A stretch of DNA of 64,000 bases from contig CACWNW010000009.1 of the NCBI GenBank assembly GCA_902762305.1, forward strand, positions 1 through 64,000, in the 5' to 3' direction. This document shows, piece after piece, positions 42,771-51,533 of this stretch. Both the position numbers and the translations under genes were made by a program. The stretch's first letter is position 1. The number at the start of each line of letters is the position of its first letter. The DNA comes from Fibrobacter succinogenes (GTDB lineage: Bacteria; Fibrobacterota; Fibrobacteria; Fibrobacterales; Fibrobacteraceae). The notes under the pieces were generated by a model that searched no databases, was not told the DNA's origin, and saw nothing but the letters and a program-made list of their open reading frames with translations.

Positions 42771-43175
42771 CTAGCACAGGGCCGGCATGAACTTCGCGAA
42801 CAGATAAAGCCCTTGATTGCCCGCATCAACCTGGTGCGGGACCTTCGCCGGCATAATCGAGATGACTCCCGGAGTGTATTCGAGCTTGGCGCCGTCATTG
42901 ATGCAAACCCCGCTCCCCGCGATGACTTCGTGCGTTTCGAGCTGGGTTTCGTGAATGTGCGTTTTGATGCTCTTGTTCGGCGCGATTCTCACCAAATGAT
43001 AGCTGAACGTGCCGCCGGTTTCTTTCGAGGTGATGATATGCTTGAGTTCTACGCCCTCGAAAGTCGGGTGCTTGGACCAGGCGATGTCCTTAAAAGCGAT
43101 TGTTTTGCCCGGGAGCCTGAGCTCGCCCTCGTTGAATTTTTCGAAAATATCGTTGCCGAGAATTGCCTTTTCCAT
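42771..43175 (-). CDS. Cupin domain protein
   Basis: 134 residues, start ATG at 43175 with AAAGGAG 6-7 nt upstream. A single cupin barrel: IITSKETGGTFSYHLVRIAP, metal-site motif KTHIHETQLETHEVIAGSG (HxH...E...H arrangement) and the second motif with PGVISIMPAKVPHQVDAG. It could bind a metal and a small ligand; enzymatic function is unknown. Its promoter region is shared with the divergent, frameshifted acetyltransferase gene. Confidence 0.8.
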   Translation of the reverse strand: MEKAILGNDIFEKFNEGELRLPGKTIAFKDIAWSKHPTFEGVELKHIITSKETGGTFSYHLVRIAPNKSIKTHIHETQLETHEVIAGSGVCINDGAKLEYTPGVISIMPAKVPHQVDAGNQGLYLFAKFMPALC

Positions 43176-43231
43176 GATTTTACTCCTTTGTTTGAGATTC
43201 CTTCGCGACGTTGGCTAAGTGCGTCGCAGTG

Positions 43232-43836
43232 ATGCCCGAAATCTATACGAAGGGGTATGTGGAAAAATTGGACAAAATTGCGGAAAAGTATTTATATTTA
43301 TCCTGTACTACCGAGCATTACGTGCTGCACCGCTACAGGAGCGAGCCGGACTTTGTGCCGGAACTCTCGCTCGTGCTGGAAGTGGACGGCGAAATCATCG
43401 GGCACGTGATGTACGCGTGGTCGCACATCGACGCCGAGATGGGCGCAAAATCCGCATGATGACCTTCGGGCCCATCAGCATCCGCCCCGACTACAAACGC
43501 AAGGGATACGGGAAAACATTGCTCGACCATTCCATGCGAATTGCCGCCGAGATGGGCGCGGGCTGCCTCCTGATTTGCGGGAACATCGCGTTCTACGGCA
43601 AGAGCGGCTTTGTGGTCGCGAGCACCAGGGGAATTCGCTATGCCGACGACCCCGAAAGCGACGCGCCCTACTTCCTCTGCAAAGAACTGCAGGAAGGGTT
43701 CCTCGACGGAATCACCGGCAGTTACCGCGACCCCGAACCGTACTTTGTTGCCATGCGCAATCCCGAAGCGTTCGAGAAGTACGACGCGGAATTCCCGCCG
43801 AAGGAAAAGCTCGTGCTGCCCGGGCAACTAGGCTAA
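43232..43836 (+). pseudogene. GNAT acetyltransferase interrupted by a -1 frameshift
   Basis: The first part (43232-43459) encodes a GNAT N-terminal half: TEHYVLHRYRSEPDFVPELSLVLEVDGEIIGHVMYAW (given in parts: TEHYVLHRYRSEPDFVPEL; VLEVDGEIIGHVMYAW), then stops after DAEMGAKSA. The other frame continues directly with RMMTFGPISIRPDYKRKGYGKTLL, the acetyl-CoA loop, through to 43836. Restoring one A in the AAAA run at about 43447-43450 gives a single frame DAEMGAKIRMMTFGP. The product would be an N-acetyltransferase of unknown substrate. A sequencing error or slippage could also explain the break. The usual first strand of the fold is poorly conserved. Confidence 0.8.
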
Positions 43837-43858
43837 AACGAACCTGCGTAGGGGAGGG

Positions 43859-43979
43859 CCCTCCCCTCGCTCCTGCCACATGTCATCCCCGCTATACGAT
43901 ACTTGGCAACTTGTTGCCATAGTAGAGTTATCCTCTTTGGGGAGAAGGCGGGAATCTCCATGCGTCATCCGCTACCCCT
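43859..43979. repeat. Dispersed intergenic repeat, copy 1 (with insertion)
   Basis: Two blocks, CCTCGCTCCTGCCACATGTC with ATCCCCGC and ATCTCCATGCGTCATCCGCT with ACCCCT, match 45936-46007. Here they are separated by about 60 extra bases including TTGGCAAC-TT-GTTGCCAT, a hairpin. The gap 43837-44125 holds no gene. Confidence 0.65.
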
Positions 43980-44125
43980 CCTCCTAGGGGCGTGGCCCCT
44001 AAAACCCCTGAAGGCGAGTGTTACAGGGTTTCTGCAATGCCCTCGTCTGAAAAACTGCATAGTATAGAGTAGTTGTCAAGGAATACTTGACAACTACTTT
44101 AGTGGTTGGTTCCTTGAAAAATCCC

Positions 44126-45214
44126 CTATTCCCCCTCTTCCTGTAGCCTCTCAAACAGTGTGTGATACCCCGCGATATCTTCCAGCTGCATGATGGTCGT
44201 AATCTTGTTCCCCGCGTCCTTACTTGACGCCCCGCAGTGGAAAAGTTTCTCGCTGTCGGTCCCGAAATCCAGATAGATGTACCTGTCGTGGAACATGTTC
44301 CCCGTGGTGCGAACATCGTCAAGTTCAACGTCCGGGCGGGCAGCCCTGAAATCCGCCAGCATGCTCTCGGTCAGGCGGGTACGCCCGTGCTGCTCGCTGA
44401 AAATCTTGACAGAAACGTTCTTCTCCACGCACCGCAACAAATCGAGCGTCTTTGCATCCAGGTAATCGTCAACAATCAGCACCGACTTTTTCGCCATGCC
44501 GTAGATTTGCGTGTAGGCGACGTCGGCCTCCAGGCGTTGCCCGTTCAGAATCAAGAAGTGCTTGAAGGTGCTCGGGTCAATGAAATTTGCCATGACTTTC
44601 TGGAGGAAATTCTCGTTTCGCTCCACTTTGTTCGAAAGCGCGCGGACATCCGTGGCAATCTCGGCGATATCCCGCGTGTTCTGGCTCGTCTGCGTCGCCA
44701 AGGCGACCATCCCCGCAGAAATATCCGGCGCATTCTCCGCCGCAATGTAGTCCTTCATCTGCTTGAAAAGACGGATAAGGGCTTTGCTCTGTGCAGTCGC
44801 CTGTTCGCCCTTAAGAACCGTCATGAGCATGTAGATGCCCTGCTCCGTGAAGGCATAAGGAGCGTACCTAACACCGCCCCAACTTGAGGCCGATTTTTTC
44901 GACCTCAAGTTATCATTTTGGCTAAATTCATCTGTTTTCGAAGTTTTTTCTGTGGTCAAGGACGAAAATTTCGACCTCGATAATAACGATATCTCGGCTT
45001 CATTCAATTGAAACCGAAAATCCTCATCAAATTTGGCGATATTATTCTTGACCTGTTCATTAAATCTCTTCGTACTATACCCGTAAATCTCCGCCAAATC
45101 GGCATCGAGCATGACCTTTACCCCGCGGATAGTGTATATCCGCGACTTGAGCAAATCCTCGTCTATCAGGCTAAATTCGGGCTTTTTCGGCGAGAGGGTC
45201 ACGTTTTTCTTCAT
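44126..45214 (-). CDS. ORF6N/KilA-N domain protein
   Basis: 362 residues from ATG at 45214, chosen because AAGGAG lies 7 nt upstream. Residues ~15-105 are an ORF6N domain (SRIYTIRGVKVMLDADLAEIYGYSTKRFNEQVKNN, in parts: IRGVKVMLDADLAEIYG; STKRFNEQVKNNIAKF; GGVRYAPYAFTEQGIYML). The rest is helical, then an alpha/beta part (YGMAKKSVLIVDDYLDAKTLDLL, MFHDRYIYLDFG) with an HD-R-like phospholipase-D-style strand. ORF6N proteins are DNA-binding proteins common in phages and mobile islands. Copy B of the structured repeat lies just upstream. Confidence 0.8.
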   Translation of the reverse strand: MKKNVTLSPKKPEFSLIDEDLLKSRIYTIRGVKVMLDADLAEIYGYSTKRFNEQVKNNIAKFDEDFRFQLNEAEISLLSRSKFSSLTTEKTSKTDEFSQNDNLRSKKSASSWGGVRYAPYAFTEQGIYMLMTVLKGEQATAQSKALIRLFKQMKDYIAAENAPDISAGMVALATQTSQNTRDIAEIATDVRALSNKVERNENFLQKVMANFIDPSTFKHFLILNGQRLEADVAYTQIYGMAKKSVLIVDDYLDAKTLDLLRCVEKNVSVKIFSEQHGRTRLTESMLADFRAARPDVELDDVRTTGNMFHDRYIYLDFGTDSEKLFHCGASSKDAGNKITTIMQLEDIAGYHTLFERLQEEGE

Positions 45215-45239
45215 TTTTGGCTCCTTTTGCATAAAAAAA

Positions 45240-45322
45240 GGACCGTCCCGCCTTTACGCGGAAAACGATCCATAATACCACCTTTTCTGGTGCAGGGAGT
45301 AATATACAAAAATTACACGAAC
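45240..45322 (-). repeat. Structured dispersed repeat, copy B
   Basis: The match to 26393-26472 includes CATAATACCACC with TTTTCTGGTG and GAGTAATATACAAAAATTAC. The outer hairpin has GGATCGT paired with ACGGTCC, versus GGATCAT with GTGGTCC in copy A, so pairing is kept while bases differ. As in copy A, it starts at the stop codon of one minus-strand gene and precedes the start of the next. Confidence 0.75.
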
Positions 45323-45732
45323 TCGACTATGAGTTGTTTGCCGAGGGCGTGTGCCAGCTTGTAGAGCGTTTCGACGGAAGGCGAGCCCTTCGGAGTCTCG
45401 AAACGCTGGTACGCTTGCGGGGTGATGTTTGCGCGACGCGCCACCTCGCTCTTCTTTTGTCCCCTGCGCGCTTCGAATAGTTTGTACGCAATCTCGATTC
45501 GCGGGGAAAGCTCGACCGGGTAGAGCCCCTTGTCGGAATCGGGCTCCGTCTTGGGGAGGATCATCGTATTGCCGAGATCCAGGTCGCATTCCATCGCACC
45601 GTCGAGCGCATCCTTCGCCTGCCTGAGGGCCTCTTCCTGCGTGTCGCCGAACGCGTTCACGTTGGGTAGGTCAGGGAACGAAACCACGAAGCCCATGTCC
45701 TTGTCTTTCTCAATTTTTGCTGCGTAATTCAT
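45313..45732 (-). CDS. HicB-like antitoxin with XRE helix-turn-helix
   Basis: 139 residues from ATG at 45732 (MNYAAKIEKDKDMGFVVSFP). The N-terminal half is a HicB RNase-H-like fold (GFVVSFPDLPNVNAFGDTQEEALRQAKDALDGAM, in parts: GFVVSFPDLPNVNAFGDTQ; EEALRQAKDALDGAM). The C-terminal half is an XRE-type HTH (KKSEVARRANITPQAYQRFE). HicB proteins neutralise the HicA mRNase toxin, but no HicA-like small frame is seen on either side, so this is a solitary antitoxin or a repurposed regulator. Its last codons lie in the structured repeat. Confidence 0.8.
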   Translation of the reverse strand: MNYAAKIEKDKDMGFVVSFPDLPNVNAFGDTQEEALRQAKDALDGAMECDLDLGNTMILPKTEPDSDKGLYPVELSPRIEIAYKLFEARRGQKKSEVARRANITPQAYQRFETPKGSPSVETLYKLAHALGKQLIVEFV

Positions 45733-45935
45733 GGTTGATGCCCTTGGTTGAGTTATAGGGGAAAAATACAATATATTTGTTTATTTATCAATAGATTGAT
45801 TTATAAAATAGACCATTTTCGATGGTTTTATGCCTGAAACGGCTTGATTGGCAGAAAAAGCTGCGACCAAATGCAAAATCGATATAAAAAATACCGAAAA
45901 AAGATTTGGTGGGGCGAAAATTGGAGGGGAACGCC

Positions 45936-46007
45936 TTCCCCTCGCTCCTGCCACATGTCATCCCCGCCTCCGAGCGGGGATCTCCATGCGTCATCCGCTA
46001 CCCCTTC
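45936..46007. repeat. Dispersed intergenic repeat, copy 2 (compact)
   Basis: Compact version of the 43859-43979 element, with GAGCGGGGATCTCCATGCG and TCATCCGCTACCCC, plus two GC-rich hairpins (CCCCGCCTCCGAGCGGGG and CCCCTTCTAGCGGGG). The wider gap 45733-46152 shows no gene; besides this repeat it is AT-rich near 45780-45900. Confidence 0.65.
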
Positions 46008-46123
46008 TAGCGGGGACACCCCGCAACGCCCCGAAGCATTTGAAAAATACAATGCGAATTTTCCCACTCTTTTCGTAAATTCAAATTAGCACATATCCCC
46101 ATAATAGTTTATATTCCTTTATG

Positions 46124-46140
46124 CACCGCACAATGCGGTG
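46124..46140. promoter_or_regulatory. Palindrome upstream of the helicase gene
   Basis: CACCGCA-CAA-TGCGGTG, perfect 7-bp arms, ends 12 nt before the helicase start codon and follows TTATATTCC by about 10 nt. It may be an operator or a 5' hairpin controlling the defence operon. Confidence 0.5.
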
Positions 46141-46152
46141 TTTGATTTTTAT

Positions 46153-49100
46153 ATGGAACAGTGCTTTTTTAATAATATGTCCGAGAAGGTCGTGGATGAC
46201 CTTCGTAAAACGGTCGTTCCTGGTTCCCGCTTGTCTATTGCCGCAGCAAGCTTTTCTCTATATGCTTTCGAGACTTTGAAGGATGAACTTTGGAAGATTG
46301 ATTCCTTGCGGTTCATTTTTACGTCCAAGACTTTCGTAAAAAAGCAGGCGTCCAAGGAAAGTCGCGAATTTGATATTTCGCACAACCTGCGGGAACAGGC
46401 GCTTGAGGCGGAACAGTCTGCCCGCGAGCGTTCACTGTTCGGTAGCGAATTTGAATTGAAGTTGCGCAACCAGCTGAACCAGAAAGCGATTGCGGTGGAG
46501 TGTGCGGAATGGATTCGCCAGAAGGTAAAATTTCGGACGAACATAACCGACTTGAACTATCAGACGTTTATGCATGTAAAGCAGCCCGATGACGACGCGC
46601 TTTATACGCCGTTCAACGAGTTTTCGGCGGTGGGCCTTGGTGTAGAAAAAGGCAACAACATTTCCAATTTTAGCATGAGGGTTTCGGCCCCGCTTTCTAA
46701 CGATTACATCAACAAGTTTAACGAATGTTGGTTTGACGAATCGCAGTTTGAAGAAGTGACCCAGGCGGTCATGGACAGCATCGCTACCGTCTATAAGGAA
46801 AATTCTCCTGACTTTATTTACTTTGTAACGCTCTACAATATTTTCCATGAATTCTTGAATGACATCAGCGAAGATGTTTTGCCGAATTCGGCGACGGGTT
46901 TTAAGGAAAGTGCCATTTGGAAAAAGCTTTACAACTTCCAGAAAGATGCAGCCCTTGCCATCATCAACAAATTGGAAAAATACAACGGTTGCATTCTCGC
47001 CGATAGCGTGGGTCTTGGCAAGACTTTCACGGCGCTTGCGGTGGTCAAGTATTACGAAAACCGCAACAAGAACGTGTTGGTGCTTTGCCCCAAGAAGTTG
47101 AACAACAACTGGATGACCTTCAAGAACAACCAGACGAACAATCCGCTTGTTACGGACCGTTTTCGTTATGACGTGCTGTACCATTCGGATTTGTCGCGTG
47201 ATTCAGGGAGCACGAATGGCCTTGACTTGAGCCGCATTATTTGGAGCAATTACGACCTTGTGGTGATTGACGAATCGCATAATTTCCGTAATGGTGGCAC
47301 GGCTACGGGCGAAGATTTTTCTGCCGATGAATTTGACGATGATATCGACCGCAAGGAAAACCGCTACCAGCGCTTATTGAATCAGGTCATTCGCAAGGGC
47401 GTGAAGACGAAGGTGCTGATGCTTTCGGCAACGCCGGTGAATAATCGCTTCAACGATTTGAAGAATCAGTTGCGCTTGGCTTACGAAGATGATTCGGAAA
47501 AGATGGATTCTTTGCTGAACTTGAACAACGGCATTGATTCCATTTTCAAGCAGGCGCAGAGTGCCTACAATGCGTGGGTAAAACTCCCGGCCTCTCAGCG
47601 AACTACGCAGGCGTTGCTTGAAACGTTGGATTTTGACTTTTTTGAATTGCTTGATTCGGTAACGATTGCGCGTTCCCGCAAGCATATCGAAAAATTTTAC
47701 GACATCAATGAGGTGGGCAAGTTCCCGGAACGGTTGCCACCCATTTCGGAATCTCCCGACTTGACCGACGTGGCGGGGATTTCGTTCGATAGCATTTATC
47801 TGCTTTTGAGCCAGTTGCAAATGAGTGTGTATAGCCCGGCGCGATTTGTGCACCCGAGCCGTATCGAGGGATATATCGACAGTTCCGAAGAAAAGGATTT
47901 GTTGCTTGGCCGCGAAATGGGCATTCGGAAACTCATGAGCATCAATATGCTCAAGCGCCTGGAAAGTTCTGTCTATTCGTTCAAGCTGACATTGGACCGT
48001 TATCACGAACTGGTTCAAAAAACAGTTGACAAGATTGAGAAGTACAAGAAGAGTATTGATGCGGGCAACGCGACTGCGGATGCAGATATTATTTATGATA
48101 TCGATAGCGCGGCCCTGGAAGATGACGAATTTACCGTCGGCAAGGATGTTCACTTCAATTTGGCCGATATGGATTACATTGGCTGGCTGAACGAACTCCG
48201 CCAAGAATTGGGCGTACTTGCGCAGTTGCAAAAGATAGCCGGGCAACTTTCGCCTGAACACGATTCCAAGTTGCAGACCCTGTTTGCAAGAATCTGCAAC
48301 AAGATTGAAAACCCGATTAATCTTGGGAATAAGAAGATAATCCTGTTCACGGCATTTGCTGACACTGCGAAATACCTTTATGAACAGCTTGCCGAAAAGC
48401 TGAACAAAAAATACGGCGTCTTTACGGCGCTTGTGACGGGCGATATGGATGGCCGTACGAATCTACCGAAATTGCGTGCCGATTACGATACGATGCTGAC
48501 GTATTTTTCGCCGCAGTCCAAGGAACGCCATTTGCTCAGAAACATTGTTCCGGGTGATATTGATTTGCTGATTGCGACGGACTGCATTAGCGAAGGTCAG
48601 AACTTGCAGGATTGCGATTACCTGATCAATTACGATATCCATTGGAACCCGGTGCGCATTATCCAGCGCTTTGGCCGTATAGACCGTATCGGTAGCAAGA
48701 ATGCTCGAATCCAGTTGGTAAATTTCTGGCCCAACGTAAGCCTTGATGAATACATCAACTTGAAATCGCGTGTTGTTGCCCGCATGAAGATTTCGGTGAT
48801 GACCGCCACTGGCGACGACAACCCCATCAGTGCCGAAGAGAAAGGCGACTTGGAGTACCGCAAGGAACAATTGCGCAAGTTGAAGGAAGACGTGGTTGAC
48901 CTTGAAGACATGAAGGGCGGCGTGAACATCGTGGATTTGGGCTTGAACGATTTCCGCATGGACTTGCTGCAATATCGTGAAACCCATCAAGAAGTTGAAA
49001 ATGCACCCACGGGAATTTATGCGCTCGTGCATGCCGACGAAACAGGCGAATTGCCGCCCGGCGTGATTTACATTTTGCGCAACCGCAACAACGCCGTGAA

Positions 49101-49455
49101 TATCCGCAGCAAGAATCGTCTGCACCCCTTCTACATGGTTTATCTGAAACAGGATGGAAGTGTCGTTTGCAACCATCTTTCGCCGAAAAAGATTCTTGAC
49201 CTGATGCGCCACGCCTGCCGTGGTCTCGCAGAACCTGATGCCGCTCTTTGCCGTGCTTTCAATAAAGAAACTGCGGACGGGCGCAAGATGGGCGAGTATA
49301 GCGACCTTTTGCAGCAGGCGATTGCCTCGATTATCGAAGTCAAGGAAGAATCCGATATCGACAGCCTTTTTGGCGAAGGCGAGACCACCGCACTCACCGG
49401 CGAAATCCGCGGCCTGGACGATTTTGAACTCGTGACATTCCTGGTGGTAAAATGA
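46153..49455 (+). CDS. SNF2-like helicase with N-terminal phospholipase-D-like domain
   Basis: About 1100 residues from ATG at 46153; a GTG at 46138 would add five residues. The N-terminal ~230 residues resemble the PLD-like region of SNF2-type defence helicases (RLSIAAASFSLYAFETLKDEL). Motor motifs: Walker A DSVGLGKTFTAL near residue 285, DEAD-box equivalent VVIDESHNFRN near 372, LMLSATPVNN, and in the second lobe LIATDCISEGQNLQDC and QRFGRIDRIGS. It should be an ATP-driven DNA translocase. Its stop overlaps the DUF4391 gene, and Mod and Res genes lie downstream, matching a recurrent helicase-DUF4391-Mod-Res restriction cluster. Confidence 0.85.
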   Translation: MEQCFFNNMSEKVVDDLRKTVVPGSRLSIAAASFSLYAFETLKDELWKIDSLRFIFTSKTFVKKQASKESREFDISHNLREQALEAEQSARERSLFGSEFELKLRNQLNQKAIAVECAEWIRQKVKFRTNITDLNYQTFMHVKQPDDDALYTPFNEFSAVGLGVEKGNNISNFSMRVSAPLSNDYINKFNECWFDESQFEEVTQAVMDSIATVYKENSPDFIYFVTLYNIFHEFLNDISEDVLPNSATGFKESAIWKKLYNFQKDAALAIINKLEKYNGCILADSVGLGKTFTALAVVKYYENRNKNVLVLCPKKLNNNWMTFKNNQTNNPLVTDRFRYDVLYHSDLSRDSGSTNGLDLSRIIWSNYDLVVIDESHNFRNGGTATGEDFSADEFDDDIDRKENRYQRLLNQVIRKGVKTKVLMLSATPVNNRFNDLKNQLRLAYEDDSEKMDSLLNLNNGIDSIFKQAQSAYNAWVKLPASQRTTQALLETLDFDFFELLDSVTIARSRKHIEKFYDINEVGKFPERLPPISESPDLTDVAGISFDSIYLLLSQLQMSVYSPARFVHPSRIEGYIDSSEEKDLLLGREMGIRKLMSINMLKRLESSVYSFKLTLDRYHELVQKTVDKIEKYKKSIDAGNATADADIIYDIDSAALEDDEFTVGKDVHFNLADMDYIGWLNELRQELGVLAQLQKIAGQLSPEHDSKLQTLFARICNKIENPINLGNKKIILFTAFADTAKYLYEQLAEKLNKKYGVFTALVTGDMDGRTNLPKLRADYDTMLTYFSPQSKERHLLRNIVPGDIDLLIATDCISEGQNLQDCDYLINYDIHWNPVRIIQRFGRIDRIGSKNARIQLVNFWPNVSLDEYINLKSRVVARMKISVMTATGDDNPISAEEKGDLEYRKEQLRKLKEDVVDLEDMKGGVNIVDLGLNDFRMDLLQYRETHQEVENAPTGIYALVHADETGELPPGVIYILRNRNNAVNIRSKNRLHPFYMVYLKQDGSVVCNHLSPKKILDLMRHACRGLAEPDAALCRAFNKETADGRKMGEYSDLLQQAIASIIEVKEESDIDSLFGEGETTALTGEIRGLDDFELVTFLVVK

Positions 49456-50117
49456 TAAACCTGCCCTCTTCGACATTCGTGGGCAAGGTGGTGCCCAAGG
49501 AAAAATTCTACAGCAAATGCGCCGTGAATACGGTGACAAAGAACCTTTTTGTCAAGTACGTGGAGCAGATTGTATGGCAAAATAAGCTGACCGCGCAGAC
49601 CATGGCCGCAGAGAAGGGCTTGCTGGTGAATGAAATTGACGTCTTTGAAGTCAAAATGAAATCGTTTGATTGCCCGCGCAAGTTGTTTGAATTCATTGAC
49701 CAGAATTTGCACCACCACAACGTATTTGTCTTGACTTATGACGGCAAGGCAAAACTCTTCGTGAACTTCAAAGAAAAAGAGAAGGACGAAACCTTCTTGG
49801 ATGCCTTCGAAACTCCATGGAAACCTGCCGACGAGTCCGTATTTAATTTGTTCGGCAGTAACATGGACGAAATCTACGAATCCATCGTCCGCAGTGCAGG
49901 TTCCTCAAATGCCGTTGCGAGTTTAAGCTCCCTGAGCCTGCCGAAGGGAGAAGCGGAACAACCCAAGCCGTCTCTAAAAGACTATATTATACAAAGTAAA
50001 CAAAACGCCAAAATCCAAGCCCAAATCGAAAAGCTGGAAAAGAAACTCGCCAACGAAAAGCAGTTTAACAGACAGGTGGAAATAAGGGCTGAGATAAAGA
50101 AGTTAGCAGAAAAATGA
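49452..50117 (+). CDS. DUF4391 domain protein of a type III-like restriction cluster
   Basis: 221 residues, ATG overlapping the helicase stop by 4 nt. Family features: LPSSTFVGKVVPKEKFYSK, TKNLFVKYVEQIVWQNKL, VNEIDVFEVKMKSFDCPRKL and the central HHHNVFVLTYDGKAKLFVNF. The C-terminus is a coiled coil (IQAQIEKLEKKLANEKQFNR). The domain is uncharacterised but recurs between such helicases and Mod/Res genes, so it is probably a subunit or adaptor of that system. It ends the first GC-richer block; AT-rich cargo begins 130 nt later. Confidence 0.8.
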   Translation: MINLPSSTFVGKVVPKEKFYSKCAVNTVTKNLFVKYVEQIVWQNKLTAQTMAAEKGLLVNEIDVFEVKMKSFDCPRKLFEFIDQNLHHHNVFVLTYDGKAKLFVNFKEKEKDETFLDAFETPWKPADESVFNLFGSNMDEIYESIVRSAGSSNAVASLSSLSLPKGEAEQPKPSLKDYIIQSKQNAKIQAQIEKLEKKLANEKQFNRQVEIRAEIKKLAEK

Positions 50118-50196
50118 AAAAAAATGAAATTTTGATTGGATTTTAACGATATTTTTGCAAAAATTGCATAAAAAATGCAAATTTAACGAAAATAAC

Positions 50197-50226
50197 TTGA
50201 TTTTTAATCTTCTTTTTAGCTATATT
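50197..50226 (+). promoter_or_regulatory. Promoter of the AAA/RloB pair
   Basis: TTGATT (50197-50202), an 18-nt spacer and TATATT (50221-50226) precede the GTG start by 23 nt, with GGAG in between. A TTGCA/TGCAA inverted repeat lies upstream. The pair can thus be expressed independently of the helicase. Confidence 0.55.
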
Positions 50227-50249
50227 AGTAAAAAAACGGAGATGATATT

Positions 50250-51533
50250 GTGATTAAATATTTAAAAATTAAAAATTTCTATTCAATCAAAGATGAAGTT
50301 ACTTTGAGTTTCGAGGCAAAAGGAGAGACCCTTGCAGAAGAGTCTCAAGTTGTCAAGGTTAACAAAAATACTAGATTGTTGCGATTTGCTATAATATACG
50401 GATATAATGCATCTGGAAAAACAAATGTGCTTAAAGCGTTTAATTTTCTAGGAGATTTTTGGCGCAAGGTTCCGAAAAATGATGATTCAAATACAAAAGC
50501 AGTCCCTTTCAAGCTGGATAGGGATTCTCAAAAATCACCATCGTCATTTGAATTAGTTTTTTTTGTAAATGGAATCAAATATCGTTATGATCTTCAACTT
50601 GATGAAAAAACAGTCCGCCTAGAACGCCTCTCTTATTATAAAACAGTAAAACCTGTAGAATTATTTAGTCGCCATTTTGAAAATGGGGTTTCGGAGATTA
50701 GTTACAACGCGACCGAAATAAAGCTTAGCAAAACAGCCAAAGAGAATATTGCTTTAAAATGTCTAAGAAACATGTCTTTTTTTGCGGCAATACGTAATTT
50801 AAACATAAATCTTCCGTTAATAAATGAAGCAAAAAATTGGTTGTTGACACACTTTGCGATGGGGATAGACCCCCATACTGAAATTTTGTCTGCAGCAAAA
50901 AAAGATATTGCTGAAGATTCCGTTGTAACTGAATATTTGTTGGATTTCCTGAAAAAAGCAGATTTCAATATTACAGACTTAAAAATAAATTCTGTCAAAA
51001 AAGATGTTCCCGATGGATTCGTTAAAGCCATCATGAATGACAAAGAATTGACGGAATCAGAAAAAACAACATTAATTAACAATTTTTCCAATGAAACTAA
51101 ATTATTGTTCACCCATACTGTAGAATCTGACAAACGAAAAGATTCGTTTGTAATGCAAGAAGAAGAGGAATCGCTTGGAACTTTGCGAACTCTTGAAATA
51201 GAAACAGCATTGTATCATGCTATAAAAAATAATTACGTTATGGCAATTGATGAAATAGAAACATCATTACATTCAATGTTGTTAGAAACGATTCTTTTTA
51301 ACTATTTGAGCAGGAAATCAGAATCCCAAATCATTGTTGCCACGCACAACGATGGACTTCTTGACTTGGTTGACGATTTAATAAGAAAAGATTCGGTTTG
51401 GTTTGTTGAAAAACAAAAAAACGGATCGTCAGATTTGTATAACTTGACTGATTTTAGGGGCATCAACCGATTATCTTCCATTAGAGCGGCTTATCGTCAA
51501 AAACGTTTAGGGGCAACACAGCATAGCGTATGA
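50250..51533 (+). CDS. AAA ATPase of an RloA/AbiLi-like defence pair
   Basis: 427 residues from GTG at 50250. An ABC-type/OLD-like ATPase: IKNFYSIKDEVTLSFEAKG, Walker A GYNASGKTNVLKAF (residues ~51-64), signature-like ESLGTLRTLEIE, Walker B YVMAIDEIETSLHSMLLE near 330 and an H-loop VATHND. The gene is AT-rich against the flanking helicase and Mod genes. It overlaps the RloB-family gene by 4 nt. Paired AAA_15-type ATPase plus RloB proteins act as abortive-infection systems such as AbiL; the ATPase is likely the sensor holding its partner in check. Confidence 0.82.
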   Translation: MIKYLKIKNFYSIKDEVTLSFEAKGETLAEESQVVKVNKNTRLLRFAIIYGYNASGKTNVLKAFNFLGDFWRKVPKNDDSNTKAVPFKLDRDSQKSPSSFELVFFVNGIKYRYDLQLDEKTVRLERLSYYKTVKPVELFSRHFENGVSEISYNATEIKLSKTAKENIALKCLRNMSFFAAIRNLNINLPLINEAKNWLLTHFAMGIDPHTEILSAAKKDIAEDSVVTEYLLDFLKKADFNITDLKINSVKKDVPDGFVKAIMNDKELTESEKTTLINNFSNETKLLFTHTVESDKRKDSFVMQEEEESLGTLRTLEIETALYHAIKNNYVMAIDEIETSLHSMLLETILFNYLSRKSESQIIVATHNDGLLDLVDDLIRKDSVWFVEKQKNGSSDLYNLTDFRGINRLSSIRAAYRQKRLGATQHSV

